DNA of 64,000 nucleotides from Streptomyces sp. CG4 (GCF_041080655.1 NZ_CP163525.1:7502001-7566000), one strand, 5' to 3'. Numbered from the stretch's first letter, positions 42,083 to 51,829 are shown. Program-made: numbers and translations. Notes: generated by a model not told the origin, from the letters alone.

Positions 42083-42628
42083 TCAGGCGGCCGGGCCGTC
42101 GAACCACTCCCTGCCGTCCGCCCAGTGCCGCACCCAGCCGGCGAAGCCCGGCCCGGCGGTGGTGTGACCGAACTCCGCGCCGAACGGAACCGCACCCTCA
42201 CCGGTGATCTGCCATATGTGACCCCGGTGAGGGCCACTCACGATCAGATGCCAGTCCATGCCGCAGCCGTCCGTGCCCAGCACGACCGACCCGTCACGGG
42301 CGACCTGTTCGATGACGGCGTCCGGATCCTCGTACCCCCCGTCGTCCCTCTCCCACAGCCACGTCCGGGTGAGCGGGAACGGCTCGCCCAGCCGCTGCTT
42401 GCCGCCGCCCTCGGCCAGTGCCACCAGCCCGTACTCCGGCGGTCCCTGGGACGAACCGTCCGTCACCTCCGCGACGAACGTGCGGTACGGCTCCGGCAGT
42501 ATCACCCCGTGCTCCGCCTCGAAGGCCCGCACCGCCTCCCAGCCCAGCGCCGACGCGCCCCCGTCGCCGACGCCGAACGCCTCGCGCAGGGCCGCGAGTT
42601 CCGCCGGATCCACCTGATCGCTGTTCAT
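42083..42628 (-). CDS. SMI1/KNR4-family protein
   Basis: 181 residues. The SMI1/KNR4 pattern is seen in EHGVILPEPYRTFVAEVTDG near residue 38, PPEYGLVALAEG near 62, and the late GHIWQITGEGAVPFGAEFGHT followed by FAGWVRHWADG. Family members serve as immunity proteins against bacterial toxins or as general scaffold proteins. No toxin gene is adjacent, so an immunity role is not claimed. ATG 42628 begins the conserved part. Confidence 0.8.
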   Translation of the reverse strand: MNSDQVDPAELAALREAFGVGDGGASALGWEAVRAFEAEHGVILPEPYRTFVAEVTDGSSQGPPEYGLVALAEGGGKQRLGEPFPLTRTWLWERDDGGYEDPDAVIEQVARDGSVVLGTDGCGMDWHLIVSGPHRGHIWQITGEGAVPFGAEFGHTTAGPGFAGWVRHWADGREWFDGPAA

Positions 42629-42735
42629 GCCCCCATGGAAGCACCCGGCACTGACAACGCCCCCTGACCAGGCGAAAGGGGCCGCCCCACCGCAGTGGAA
42701 CAGCCCCTCGGCCAGGCCCGGTCGCCCGCGCCCGC

Positions 42736-44352
42736 CTACTTCTTGTCGAGCAGGTCCTGCACCCTGGCGCGGACCTCGTCCGTGGCCAGGCCCCGGATCG
42801 TCAGCGTCGTACGGCGGCGCAGCACGTCGTCCGGCGTCTCGGCCCACTCGTGGTCACGGGCCCAGACGACCTGCGCCCAGATCTCCGGGGCGTCCGGGTG
42901 GACGCGCTCGGCCAGGTCCGGGTTCTCGTTCGCCAGGCGGGCGATGTCGAAGGCCAGCGAACCGTAGTGCGTGGCCAGGTGCTTGGCGGTGTCGGCGGCC
43001 ATCCGCGGACCCGGCGCCGGGTGGTCGACCAGCAGGCGGTGGGCGACCGCGCGCGGGTTGGCGACGCCGGGCAGCGGCAGCTTCTTCGGCAGCGAGGAGA
43101 TCGGTTCGAAGTCGTCGCCGAGGGGGTGACCCGGCAGCGCCTCCAGCTTCTGCATCACCGTACGGCCGATGTGCCGGAACGTCGTCCACTTGCCGCCCGC
43201 CACGGACAGCATGCCGCCCTTGCCCTCGGTCACCACGGTCTCGCGCTTGGCCTTGGCGGTGTCGCCGGGGCCGCCCGGCAGTACCCGCAGACCGGCGAAC
43301 GCGTAGGTGATGAGGTCACGCTTGAGCTGCTGGTCGCGCACGGAGAACGCGGCCTCGTCCAGGATCTGGGCTATGTCCTTCTCGTTGACGTCGACGTCCG
43401 CCGGGTCGCCCTCGTACTCCTCGTCGGTCGTACCGAGCAGGAGCATGTCCTCCCAGGGGAGGGCGAAGGTGATCCGGTACTTGTCGATCGGGGTCGCCAG
43501 CGCGGCCTTCCACGGGGAGGTGCGCTTGAGGACCAGGTGCGCGCCCTTGGACAGGCGGATGGACGGCGCCGCGTTCGGGTCCTCCAGCCGGCGCAGGTGG
43601 TCCACCCAGGGGCCGGTCGCGTTCAGCACCAGGCGGGCGTTGACGCCGAACTCCGCACCGGACAGCCGGTCCTTGAGCTCGGCACCGGTGACCCGGCCCT
43701 GGGTGAAGCGCAGGCCGGTGACCTCGGCGTGGTTGAGGACCACCGCGCCCGCCTCGACGGCCGCACGGACCGTCATCAGCGCCATGCGCGCGTCGTTCAT
43801 CTGGTCGTCGCCGTACACGGCCACGGCCTTGAGGTTCTCGGTGCGCAGCTCGGGCACGTCCTGCGCCGCCTTGGCGGGGGAGAGCAGGTGGCCGACGCCG
43901 TCGCCGAACGCGGAGAGCGCGGAGTAGGCGAAGACGCCCGCGCCGAGCTTCGCCGCGCCGTGCGGCCCGCCCTTGTACACGGGGAGGTAGAAGGTGAGCG
44001 GGTTCGCCAGGTGGGGGGCCACCTGACGGGAGACCGCACGGCGCTCGAAGTGGTTCTCCGCCACCAGCTTCACCGCGCCGGTCTGCAGGTAGCGCAGACC
44101 GCCGTGGAGCAGCTTGGAGGAGGCGGAGGAGGTGGCGCCGGCGAAGTCGCCGGCGTCGACCAGAGCCACCCTCAGGCCGGACTGCGCGGCGTGCCAGGCG
44201 GTGGAGATGCCCAGGATGCCGCCGCCGATCACCAGAAGGTCGTACGACGCCTTGGAGAGCTGCTCCCGGGTCTCGGCGCGGCTCGGGTTGGAGCCGGAGG
44301 CCGGGTGGGTCCCCAGGGCAGGCACGGACTGCAGGGTGGACTGACTGGTCAT
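42736..44352 (-). CDS. glpD: Aerobic glycerol-3-phosphate dehydrogenase
   Basis: 538 residues. FAD-binding GxGxxG motif in VIGGGILGISTAWHAAQSG near residue 41, GATSSASSKLLHGGLRYLQ near 74, and a C-terminal DUF-type helical cap. It oxidises glycerol-3-phosphate to dihydroxyacetone phosphate at the membrane, delivering electrons to quinone. Last gene of glpF-glpK-glpD; the order matches the gyl operon of S. coelicolor. ATG 44352 is 42 nt after glpK. Confidence 0.95.
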   Translation of the reverse strand: MTSQSTLQSVPALGTHPASGSNPSRAETREQLSKASYDLLVIGGGILGISTAWHAAQSGLRVALVDAGDFAGATSSASSKLLHGGLRYLQTGAVKLVAENHFERRAVSRQVAPHLANPLTFYLPVYKGGPHGAAKLGAGVFAYSALSAFGDGVGHLLSPAKAAQDVPELRTENLKAVAVYGDDQMNDARMALMTVRAAVEAGAVVLNHAEVTGLRFTQGRVTGAELKDRLSGAEFGVNARLVLNATGPWVDHLRRLEDPNAAPSIRLSKGAHLVLKRTSPWKAALATPIDKYRITFALPWEDMLLLGTTDEEYEGDPADVDVNEKDIAQILDEAAFSVRDQQLKRDLITYAFAGLRVLPGGPGDTAKAKRETVVTEGKGGMLSVAGGKWTTFRHIGRTVMQKLEALPGHPLGDDFEPISSLPKKLPLPGVANPRAVAHRLLVDHPAPGPRMAADTAKHLATHYGSLAFDIARLANENPDLAERVHPDAPEIWAQVVWARDHEWAETPDDVLRRRTTLTIRGLATDEVRARVQDLLDKK

Positions 44353-44394
44353 GTCGGGTACTTACTCCTCGTCAGAGCTGATCTGTGGGGCAGC

Positions 44395-45933
44395 TCAGCT
44401 CTCGTCCTCGATCCAGCCCATGGTCCGGTCGACGGCCTTGAGCCAGTTCTTGTACTCACGGTCGCGGGTCTCCGCGTCCATGCGGGGGGTCCATTCGGCG
44501 GCCCGGCGCCAGTTGGCGCGCAGCTCGTCGGTGCTGGACCAGAAGCCGACGGCGAGGCCGGCGGCGTAGGCGGCGCCGAGGCAGGTGGTCTCCGCGACCA
44601 TCGGGCGCACCACGGGCGCGTCCAGGACGTCGGAGAGCGTCTGCATCAGCAGGTTGTTGGCGGTCATGCCACCGTCGACCTTGAGGGTCACCAGCTCGTC
44701 GCCGGAGTCCTTCACCATGGCGTCGGCGATCTCCCGGGTCTGCCAGGCGGTGGCCTCCAGGACGGCGCGCGCGAGGTGCGCCTTGGTGACGTACCGGGTC
44801 AGACCGGCGATCACACCGCGGGCGTCGGAACGCCAGTGCGGGGCGAACAGGCCCGAGAAGGCCGGCACGAAGTAGGCACCGCCGTTGTCCTCGACCGAGA
44901 GCGCGAGCGTCTCGATCTCGGCGGCGGTGGAGATGAGGCCCATCTGGTCGCGCATCCACTGCACCAGCGAGCCGGTGACGGCGATCGAGCCCTCCAGGGC
45001 GAACACCGTCGGCTGCTCGCCGATCTTGTAGCCGACCGTGGTCAGCAGACCGGCGTAGGAGTTGATGATCTTGTCACCGGTGTTCATCACCATGAAGGTG
45101 CCGGTGCCGTAGGTCGACTTGGTCTCGCCCTCGGCGAAGCAGCACTGGCCGAACAGGGCCGCCTGCTGGTCGCCGAGCGCCGAGGCGACCGGGATGCCGC
45201 CGAGCAGCTCGCCCAGCTTGCCGCCGGTGACCTCGCCGTAGACCTCGGCGGAGGAGCGGATCTCGGGCAGGATCTGCGTCGGGACGCCGATGGACTCGGC
45301 GATCTTCTCGTCCCACTGCATGGTGTGCAGGTTCATGAGAAGGGTGCGGGAGGCGTTGGTGACGTCGGTGACGTGCTTGCCGCCGTTGACACCGCCGGTC
45401 AGATTCCAGATGACCCAGGTGTCCATGGTGCCGAAGAGGATGTCGCCGGCCTCGGCGCGCTCCTTCAGGCCCTCGACGTTGTCCAGCAGCCAGCGGGCCT
45501 TGGGCCCGGAGAAGTACGAGGCCAGGGGCAGGCCGGTCTCGCGGCGGAAGCGGTCCTGGCCGACGTTGCGGCCCAGCTCCCGGCACAGGGAGTCGGTGCG
45601 GGTGTCCTGCCAGACGAGGGCGTTGTAGACGGGCTCACCGGTGTTCTTGTCCCACAGCACGGTGGTCTCGCGCTGGTTGGTGATGCCGATGGCCTTGATG
45701 TCGTCACGGGTGATGCCGGCCTTCTGGACGGCTCCGGCGACGACCTCCTGGACGTTGGTCCAGATCTCGTTGGCGTTGTGCTCGACCCAGCCCGGCTTCG
45801 GGAAGATCTGCTCGTGCTCCTTCTGGTCGACGGAGACGATCCGGCCGTCCTTGTCGAAGACGATGCAGCGGGAGGAGGTCGTGCCCTGGTCGATCGCGGC
45901 GATGAACGGGCCTGCGGTGTGGGCGTCGGTCAC
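44395..45933 (-). CDS. glpK: Glycerol kinase
   Basis: 512-residue FGGY kinase. The N-terminal phosphate motif DQGTTSSRCIVFD at residues 15-27, KEHEQIFPKPGWVEHNANEI near 40, and the C-terminal ATP-binding KVDGGMTANNLLMQTLSD near 405 are complete. It phosphorylates glycerol entering through GlpF. Between glpF (60 bp upstream) and glpD (42 bp downstream) in one operon. Confidence 0.96.
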   Translation of the reverse strand: MTDAHTAGPFIAAIDQGTTSSRCIVFDKDGRIVSVDQKEHEQIFPKPGWVEHNANEIWTNVQEVVAGAVQKAGITRDDIKAIGITNQRETTVLWDKNTGEPVYNALVWQDTRTDSLCRELGRNVGQDRFRRETGLPLASYFSGPKARWLLDNVEGLKERAEAGDILFGTMDTWVIWNLTGGVNGGKHVTDVTNASRTLLMNLHTMQWDEKIAESIGVPTQILPEIRSSAEVYGEVTGGKLGELLGGIPVASALGDQQAALFGQCCFAEGETKSTYGTGTFMVMNTGDKIINSYAGLLTTVGYKIGEQPTVFALEGSIAVTGSLVQWMRDQMGLISTAAEIETLALSVEDNGGAYFVPAFSGLFAPHWRSDARGVIAGLTRYVTKAHLARAVLEATAWQTREIADAMVKDSGDELVTLKVDGGMTANNLLMQTLSDVLDAPVVRPMVAETTCLGAAYAAGLAVGFWSSTDELRANWRRAAEWTPRMDAETRDREYKNWLKAVDRTMGWIEDES

Positions 45934-45993
45934 TGTGTGCTCCTGAAAGATCCGTGGTATAGGGGCTTTACGTACGGCGCGTGCTTATACGTA

Positions 45994-46788
45994 TTAAGCG
46001 AATGCGACGTTGTAGATGCCTGCAGCGATCGCGCCGCCGATCAGTGGACCGACGATCGGGATCCAGGCGTAAGCCCAGTCGGAACCGCCCTTGTTGGGCA
46101 GCGGCAGCAGGGCGTGCACGATGCGCGGGCCCAGGTCACGGGCCGGGTTGATCGCGTAGCCCGTCGGGCCGCCGAGCGAGAGACCGATCGAGACCACCAC
46201 GAACGCGGTGATCAGACCGCCGAGGATGCCGAGTCCGTTGCCCTTGTCGTTCAGGCCCTGGGTGAGGACCGCGAGGATCAGCACGACCGTGCCGATGATC
46301 TCCGTGGCGAGGTTCTGCGCCACGTTCCGGATCTCCGGACCGGTGGAGAAGATGCCGAGGACCGGGCCGGCGCCCTGCTCCTGGGCCTCGACCGTCTTGG
46401 CCGCGGTGGCCTGCGCGCCCGGACCGCCGACGATCTCCTTGTCGGTGAGGTGGGCGTGGAACTGGCCGTAGTAGGCGACCCACACCAGGGCCGCGCCGAT
46501 CATCGCGCCGAGCAGCTGGCCGGCGAAGTAGGTCGGAACGTTGCTCCAGTCGCCGCTCTTGATGGCGAGGGCGACGGTGACGGCCGGGTTGAGGTGCGCA
46601 CCGGAGAGCGGTCCGGAGATGTACACAGCCGTCATGACGGCGAAGCCCCACCCGAAGGCGATGGCGAGCCAACCGGCGTTACGGGCCTTGGAGGCCTTCA
46701 GCGTGACGGCCGCGCAGACGCCGCCGCCGAGCAGGATGAGTATGGCGGTACCGATGGTCTCGCCGATGAAGATGTCGGAGCTGGACAC
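45994..46788 (-). CDS. glpF: Glycerol facilitator (MIP/aquaglyceroporin)
   Basis: 264 residues, six membrane helices. The two NPA half-helix motifs are SGAHLNPAVTVALA near residue 65 and GYAINPARDLGPR near 205, the second followed by Asp-Leu-Gly-Pro-Arg as in glycerol-conducting rather than water-selective channels. GTG 46788 is preceded by AAAGGAG. First gene of the glycerol operon, behind a 365-bp spacer containing a GylR-type site. Confidence 0.94.
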   Translation of the reverse strand: MSSSDIFIGETIGTAILILLGGGVCAAVTLKASKARNAGWLAIAFGWGFAVMTAVYISGPLSGAHLNPAVTVALAIKSGDWSNVPTYFAGQLLGAMIGAALVWVAYYGQFHAHLTDKEIVGGPGAQATAAKTVEAQEQGAGPVLGIFSTGPEIRNVAQNLATEIIGTVVLILAVLTQGLNDKGNGLGILGGLITAFVVVSIGLSLGGPTGYAINPARDLGPRIVHALLPLPNKGGSDWAYAWIPIVGPLIGGAIAAGIYNVAFA

Positions 46789-47153
46789 CCGCGACTCCTT
46801 TGTCCTTCGTCCAGGGAATAGCCGAACCCCGGTCCCGCCGGAGGTTCTGGCGCCCTCGGGGGTGAGAGCGATGCCGGTCCTTGGCGTTGTCACACTCTAG
46901 CGCGTATTGCCGGTAGGTGTTCGACAATGCCGACCGATGGACGGGAGTCTGCTTCGGCGTTACGCATGCGTCAAGGGTTCTGTTATTGAAAACAGGATCG
47001 TTATTGATCGCCGCCGGCTATCACTCTTCGCGCATTGACGTAGGATTTGGCCGTTTATGTCCATTTCAGGGTAGGGCGAGATCCGGGACGCCGCCCGGCG
47101 TCCCGGTCAACCCACAGTGGTGCGCCACCGACCCTCGGTGGCGGCCGGCGCGC
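46789..47153. other. Control region between gylR and glpF
   Basis: 365 bp without a gene. It contains a TAGAGT -10-like hexamer for glpF at 46894-46899 (minus strand) and the regulator site at 46918-46933 next to it. The part from about 46960 to 47080 is unusually AT-rich and repeats GTTATTGA, but nothing coding is seen. Confidence 0.6.
46918..46933. promoter_or_regulatory. GylR operator, glpF copy
   Basis: TGTTCGACAATGCCGA lies at the -35 side of the glpF promoter. Fifteen of its 16 positions match, in opposite orientation, the site at 48042-48057 upstream of gylR. Confidence 0.7.
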
Positions 47154-47918
47154 TCAGAAACGTCCCGCGCCCAGGTCCCTGGACACCGCACGGGCGCAGT
47201 CGCGCACCGCGGCGATCAGTTCGGGACGCAGCTCCCCGTCCCGGCACAGCCGCTCCACGGCGCCGGTGATGCCGACCGCGCCCACGGGCATGCGGCGCCG
47301 GTCGTGGATGGGCGCGGCGAGCGACGCCACCCCTTCCCAGGTCTCCTCCACGTCCGCCGCGTAGCCACGCGCGCGTGTGAGGTCGAGAAGGTGCTCGAAG
47401 TCCCCGGCGTCGTACACCGTGCGGTCGGTGAAGGGCTTCCGCTCGGACTCCAGCGCCTCGCTGTGCGCCACCGGGTCGTACGCCGACAGCACCTTGCCGA
47501 GCGCGGTGGAGTGCAGCGGCTGCATGGCGCCGATCTCCAGCACCTGCCGGCTGTCGTCCGGCCGGAACACGTGGTGCACGATCAGCACGCCCTGCTGGTG
47601 CAGCACCCCCAGATACACGCTCTCCCCGCTGGAGCGGGCGAGATCGTCGGTCCACACCAGGGCCCTGGCCCGCAGCTCGTGCACGTCCAGATACGTGGTG
47701 CCGAGGCGCAGCAGCTCCGCGCCCAGCTGATAGCGCCCGGAGGCGTCGTCCTGCTCCACGAACCCCTCCAGCTGGAGGGTGCGCAGGATGCCGTGGGCGG
47801 TGCCCTTGGCGAGACCCAGTGACGAGGCGATGTCCGACAGGCCGAGCCGTCGCTCGCCGCCCGCGAGCAGCCGCAGCATCGCGGCCGCCCGTTCGAGCGA
47901 CTGGATGTTCCGTGCCAT
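47154..47918 (-). CDS. gylR: IclR-family regulator of glycerol catabolism (GylR)
   Basis: 254 residues. Winged HTH at 8-65 (RLGLSDIASSLGLAKGTAHGILRTL) and an IclR effector domain (IGAMQPLHSTALGKVLSAY near 128, GVASLAAPIHDRRRMPVGAVGITG near 195). It stands directly upstream of glpF-glpK-glpD on the same strand, as in S. coelicolor where GylR represses the operon until glycerol-3-phosphate is present. ATG 47918 has GGAGG 9 nt upstream. Shared operator-like sites precede both gylR and glpF. Confidence 0.93.
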   Translation of the reverse strand: MARNIQSLERAAAMLRLLAGGERRLGLSDIASSLGLAKGTAHGILRTLQLEGFVEQDDASGRYQLGAELLRLGTTYLDVHELRARALVWTDDLARSSGESVYLGVLHQQGVLIVHHVFRPDDSRQVLEIGAMQPLHSTALGKVLSAYDPVAHSEALESERKPFTDRTVYDAGDFEHLLDLTRARGYAADVEETWEGVASLAAPIHDRRRMPVGAVGITGAVERLCRDGELRPELIAAVRDCARAVSRDLGAGRF

Positions 47919-47939
47919 CGCCGTCCTGCCTCCGTCCCC

Positions 47940-47955
47940 TTCGACTGCCGTCGAA
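47940..47955. promoter_or_regulatory. GylR-like palindrome next to gylR
   Basis: TTCGAC-TGCC-GTCGAA, a perfect 6-4-6 inverted repeat 22 nt upstream of the gylR start, sharing the TTCGAC core with the other two sites. Confidence 0.6.
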
Positions 47956-48041
47956 CACCGGGCGCGCCGCCCAGCGGTGCCGACCGCTGTCGTATCCGTC
48001 GACAGCTGTCTTACACCGTCGTGTGTCGTGTTACCCGCCGT

Positions 48042-48057
48042 TCGGCAATGTCGAACA
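48042..48057. promoter_or_regulatory. GylR operator, distal copy
   Basis: TCGGCAATGTCGAACA; its complement TGTTCGACATTGCCGA matches the glpF-proximal site at 15 of 16 positions. Confidence 0.65.
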
Positions 48058-48267
48058 CTACCGGTCCATGCCGACCTCCCGCTAACGGCCGTACGGCACC
48101 TGTTACATCACACGTGACCTGGCCGTGACGGCAGGGCCACCCGCGTCCGCCTCGTGGACGCCGCTGCCCATCCCGGCCGAGTCCCGGTTACCCTGGCGCC
48201 GTGCGGCATCCCGGCCCGTCCGGGGAAGCCGCATAGCCGACAGCCGTCGCACAGAGGGAGCCCCTTC

Positions 48268-51200
48268 ATGGCCTCGTTGCCACCGTCCCCTTCCGCCGAC
48301 AGCCGGACCCGTGCGTCCGCGCTCCGTGAGGCGCTCGCCACCCGTGTGGTGGTCGCCGACGGAGCCATGGGCACCATGCTCCAGGCCCAGGAACCCACCC
48401 TTGAGGACTTCCAGCAGCTGGAGGGCTGCAACGAGATCCTCAACCTCACCCGCCCCGACATCGTCCGCTCCGTCCACGATGCGTACTTCGCCGTGGGCGT
48501 CGACTGCGTCGAGACCAACACCTTCGGGGCCAACCACTCCGCCCTCGGCGAGTACGACATCCCCGAGCGCGTCCACGAGCTGTCCGAGGCCGGCGCCCGC
48601 GTGGCCCGCGAGGCCGCCGACGCGTTCACCGCCCGGGACGGCCGCCCCCGCTGGGTCCTCGGCTCCATGGGCCCCGGCACCAAGCTGCCCACCCTCGGCC
48701 ACGCCCCCTACACCACCCTGCGCGACGCCTACCAGCGCAACGCCGAGGGCCTGGTCGCCGGAGGCGCCGACGCGCTCCTCGTGGAGACCACCCAGGACCT
48801 GCTGCAGACCAAGGCGGCCGTCCTCGGCGCCCGCCGCGGCCTCGACGCCCTCGGCCTGGACCTGCCGGTCATCGTGTCGGTGACCGTCGAGACCACCGGC
48901 ACCATGCTGCTCGGCTCCGAGATCGGCGCCGCGCTCACCGCGCTGGAACCGCTCGGCATCGACATGATCGGCCTGAACTGCGCCACCGGCCCGGCCGAGA
49001 TGAGCGAGCACCTGCGCTACCTCGCCCGCAACGCCCGCATCCCGCTGTCCTGCATGCCCAACGCGGGCCTGCCCGTCCTCGGCAAGGACGGCGCCCACTA
49101 CCCGCTGACCGCGCCCGAGCTGGCCGACGCCCAGGAGACCTTCGTCCGCGAGTACGGCCTCTGCCTCGTCGGCGGCTGCTGCGGTACGACGCCCGAGCAT
49201 CTGCGCCAGGTCGTCGAGCGCGTCCGGAGCCTCACCCCGCCCGAGCGCGACCCGCGCCCCGAGCCCGGCGCCGCCTCCCTCTACCAGACGGTGCCGTTCC
49301 GGCAGGACACCTCCTACCTGGCCATCGGCGAGCGCACCAACGCCAACGGCTCCAAGAAGTTCCGCGAAGCCATGCTCGATGCCCGCTGGGACGACTGCGT
49401 GGAGATGGCCCGCGAGCAGATCCGCGAGGGCGCGCACATGCTCGACCTGTGCGTGGACTACGTCGGCCGCGACGGCGTCGCCGACATGGAGGAGCTGGCC
49501 GGCCGCTTCGCCACCGCCTCCACCCTGCCGATCGTGCTGGACTCCACCGAGGTCGACGTCATCCAGGCAGGCCTGGAGAAGCTCGGCGGCCGCGCGGTGA
49601 TCAACTCCGTGAACTACGAGGACGGCGACGGCCCCGACTCGCGGTTCGCGCGCGTGACGAGACTCGCGCGGGAGCACGGCGCCGCGCTGATCGCGCTCAC
49701 CATCGACGAGGAGGGCCAGGCCCGCACCCCCGAGAAGAAGGTCGAGATCGCCGAACGGCTGATCGACGACCTGACCGGCAACTGGGGCATCCGCGAGGAC
49801 GACATCCTCATCGACACCCTCACCTTCACCATCTGCACCGGTCAGGAGGAGTCCCGGGGGGACGGCATCGCCACCATCGAGGCGATCCGCGAGCTCAAGC
49901 GCCGCCACCCGGCCGTCCAGACCACCCTCGGCCTGTCCAACATCTCCTTCGGCCTCAACCCGGCCGCCCGCATCCTGCTGAACTCCGTCTTCCTCGACGA
50001 ATGCGTCAAGGCCGGCCTGGACTCGGCGATCGTGCACGCCTCCAAGATCCTGCCGATCGCCCGCTTCGACGAGGAGCAGGTCACCACGGCCCTGGACCTG
50101 ATCTACGACCGGCGCTCCGAGGGCTACGACCCGCTGCAGAAGCTGATGGCTCTCTTCGAGGGCGCCACGGCGAAGTCGCTGAAGGCCGGCAAGGCCGAGG
50201 AACTGGCCGCGCTGCCGCTGGAGGAGCGCCTCAAGCGGCGGATCATCGACGGCGAGAAGAACGGCCTGGAGGCCGACCTGGACGCCGCCCTCCAGGACCG
50301 CCCGGCCCTCGACATCGTCAACGAGACCCTGCTGGACGGCATGAAGGTCGTCGGCGAGCTGTTCGGCTCCGGCCAGATGCAGCTGCCGTTCGTGCTGCAG
50401 TCCGCCGAGGTCATGAAGGCCGCCGTCGCCTACCTCGAACCGCACATGGAGAAGTCGGACTCCGAGGGCAAGGGCACCATCGTCCTCGCGACCGTGCGCG
50501 GCGACGTGCACGACATCGGCAAGAACCTCGTCGACATCATCCTGTCCAACAACGGCTACAACGTCGTCAACCTGGGCATCAAGCAGCCGGTCTCCGCGAT
50601 CCTGGAGGCCGCCGAGGAGCACCGGGCCGACGTCATCGGCATGTCCGGGCTGCTGGTCAAGTCCACGGTGATCATGAAGGAGAACCTGGAGGAGCTGAAC
50701 CAGCGCGGCCTGGCCGCCCGCTTCCCGGTGATCCTCGGCGGCGCCGCCCTCACCCGCGCCTACGTCGAGCAGGACCTGCACGAGGTCTACGAGGGCGAGG
50801 TCCGCTACGCCCGCGACGCCTTCGAGGGCCTGCACCTGATGGACGCCCTCATCGGCGTCAAGCGCGGCGTGCCCGGCGCCAAGCTGCCCGAACTGAAGCA
50901 GCGCCGGGTCCGCGCCACCGCGGCCGTCGAGGCCGAGGAGCGCCCGGAGGAGGGGCACGTCCGCTCCGACGTCGCCACCGACAACCCGGTGCCGGCCCCG
51001 CCGTTCTGGGACACCCGGATCGTCAAGGGCATCCAGCTCAAGGAGTACGCGAGCTGGCTCGACGAAGGCGCGTTGTTCAAGGGGCAGTGGGGACTGAAGC
51101 AGGCCCGCACCGGCGAGGGACCGTCGTACGAGGAACTGGTGGAGAGCGAGGGCCGCCCCCGCCTGCGCGGCCTGCTCGACCGGCTCCAGACGGAGAACCT

Positions 51201-51783
51201 GCTCGAAGCGGCCGTCGTCTACGGCTACTTCCCCTGTGTGTCCAAGGACGACGACCTGATCATCCTGGATGAGCGGGGCAACGAACGCACCCGGTTCACC
51301 TTCCCGCGCCAGCGCCGCGGCCGCCGGCTGTGCCTGGCCGACTTCTTCCGCCCGGAGGAGTCGGGGGAGACCGACGTCGTGGGCCTGCAGGTGGTCACGG
51401 TCGGCTCACGCATCGGCGAGGAGACCGCGAAGCTCTTCGAGTCGAACTCCTACCGCGACTACCTCGAACTGCACGGCCTGTCCGTCCAGTTGGCCGAGGC
51501 GCTCGCCGAGTACTGGCATGCGCGCGTGCGTACGGAACTGGGCTTCGGCGGCGAGGACCCGGCCGAGATCGAGGACATGTTCGCCCTGAAGTACCGGGGC
51601 GCCCGCTTCTCCCTCGGCTACGGCGCCTGCCCGAACCTGGAGGACCGCGCCAAGATCGCCGACCTGCTCCAGCCCGAACGCATCGGCGTCCACCTGTCCG
51701 AGGAATTCCAGCTGCACCCCGAACAGTCCACGGACGCCATCGTGATCCACCACCCGGAGGCGAAGTACTTCAACGCCCGGTGA
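48268..51783 (+). CDS. metH: Cobalamin-dependent methionine synthase
   Basis: 1171 residues, all four MetH modules. Homocysteine domain: GAMGTMLQAQ near residue 31 and zinc cysteines in GLNCATGP near 235 and GGCCGTTPEH near 303. Pterin domain: IGERTNANGSKKFREAM near 352. B12 domain: DVHDIGKNLVDIILSNNGYN near 750. Activation domain: ending FSLGYGACPNLEDRAKIADL and HPEQSTDAIVIHHPEAKYF. It methylates homocysteine from methyltetrahydrofolate. ATG 48268 follows GAGGGAG; the preceding 38 in-frame codons lack conservation. Single-gene unit, ended by a hairpin. Confidence 0.96.
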   Translation: MASLPPSPSADSRTRASALREALATRVVVADGAMGTMLQAQEPTLEDFQQLEGCNEILNLTRPDIVRSVHDAYFAVGVDCVETNTFGANHSALGEYDIPERVHELSEAGARVAREAADAFTARDGRPRWVLGSMGPGTKLPTLGHAPYTTLRDAYQRNAEGLVAGGADALLVETTQDLLQTKAAVLGARRGLDALGLDLPVIVSVTVETTGTMLLGSEIGAALTALEPLGIDMIGLNCATGPAEMSEHLRYLARNARIPLSCMPNAGLPVLGKDGAHYPLTAPELADAQETFVREYGLCLVGGCCGTTPEHLRQVVERVRSLTPPERDPRPEPGAASLYQTVPFRQDTSYLAIGERTNANGSKKFREAMLDARWDDCVEMAREQIREGAHMLDLCVDYVGRDGVADMEELAGRFATASTLPIVLDSTEVDVIQAGLEKLGGRAVINSVNYEDGDGPDSRFARVTRLAREHGAALIALTIDEEGQARTPEKKVEIAERLIDDLTGNWGIREDDILIDTLTFTICTGQEESRGDGIATIEAIRELKRRHPAVQTTLGLSNISFGLNPAARILLNSVFLDECVKAGLDSAIVHASKILPIARFDEEQVTTALDLIYDRRSEGYDPLQKLMALFEGATAKSLKAGKAEELAALPLEERLKRRIIDGEKNGLEADLDAALQDRPALDIVNETLLDGMKVVGELFGSGQMQLPFVLQSAEVMKAAVAYLEPHMEKSDSEGKGTIVLATVRGDVHDIGKNLVDIILSNNGYNVVNLGIKQPVSAILEAAEEHRADVIGMSGLLVKSTVIMKENLEELNQRGLAARFPVILGGAALTRAYVEQDLHEVYEGEVRYARDAFEGLHLMDALIGVKRGVPGAKLPELKQRRVRATAAVEAEERPEEGHVRSDVATDNPVPAPPFWDTRIVKGIQLKEYASWLDEGALFKGQWGLKQARTGEGPSYEELVESEGRPRLRGLLDRLQTENLLEAAVVYGYFPCVSKDDDLIILDERGNERTRFTFPRQRRGRRLCLADFFRPEESGETDVVGLQVVTVGSRIGEETAKLFESNSYRDYLELHGLSVQLAEALAEYWHARVRTELGFGGEDPAEIEDMFALKYRGARFSLGYGACPNLEDRAKIADLLQPERIGVHLSEEFQLHPEQSTDAIVIHHPEAKYFNAR

Positions 51784-51801
51784 TCACGCCCGGTGACCGG
51801 A

Positions 51802-51829
51802 CCCGCGGGCATGCTCCCCCTCCCGCGGG
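51802..51829 (+). terminator. Hairpin after metH
   Basis: Two CCCGCGGG palindromes, each followed by CAT, can pair with each other across a 12-nt loop, 19 nt after the metH stop. Confidence 0.6.

Larger units (their letters stand above)
47919..48267. other. Divergent spacer between gylR and metH
   Basis: 349 bp with no gene. It contains two GylR-like sites (47940-47955 and 48042-48057) and a GACAGCTGTC palindrome at 48001-48010. I looked for a cobalamin or SAM riboswitch before metH and saw no convincing core motif. Confidence 0.6.

Noticed and set aside
42083..42628. Toxin-immunity role of the SMI1/KNR4 protein
   Set aside because: No polymorphic toxin or secretion gene is adjacent.
42850..46821. 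Very long open frame (over 1300 codons) on the plus strand opposite the glycerol operon
   Set aside because: It mirrors glpD, glpK and glpF; high-GC third positions suppress stops on the other strand. Its translation is low-complexity and matches no family.
48060..48267. Cobalamin or SAM riboswitch before metH
   Set aside because: No B12-box or other conserved riboswitch core could be identified by eye; a covariance-model search would be decisive.
48103..50958. 951-codon frame on the minus strand opposite metH
   Set aside because: Shadow of metH, with an artefactual Val/Asp/Gly-rich translation.
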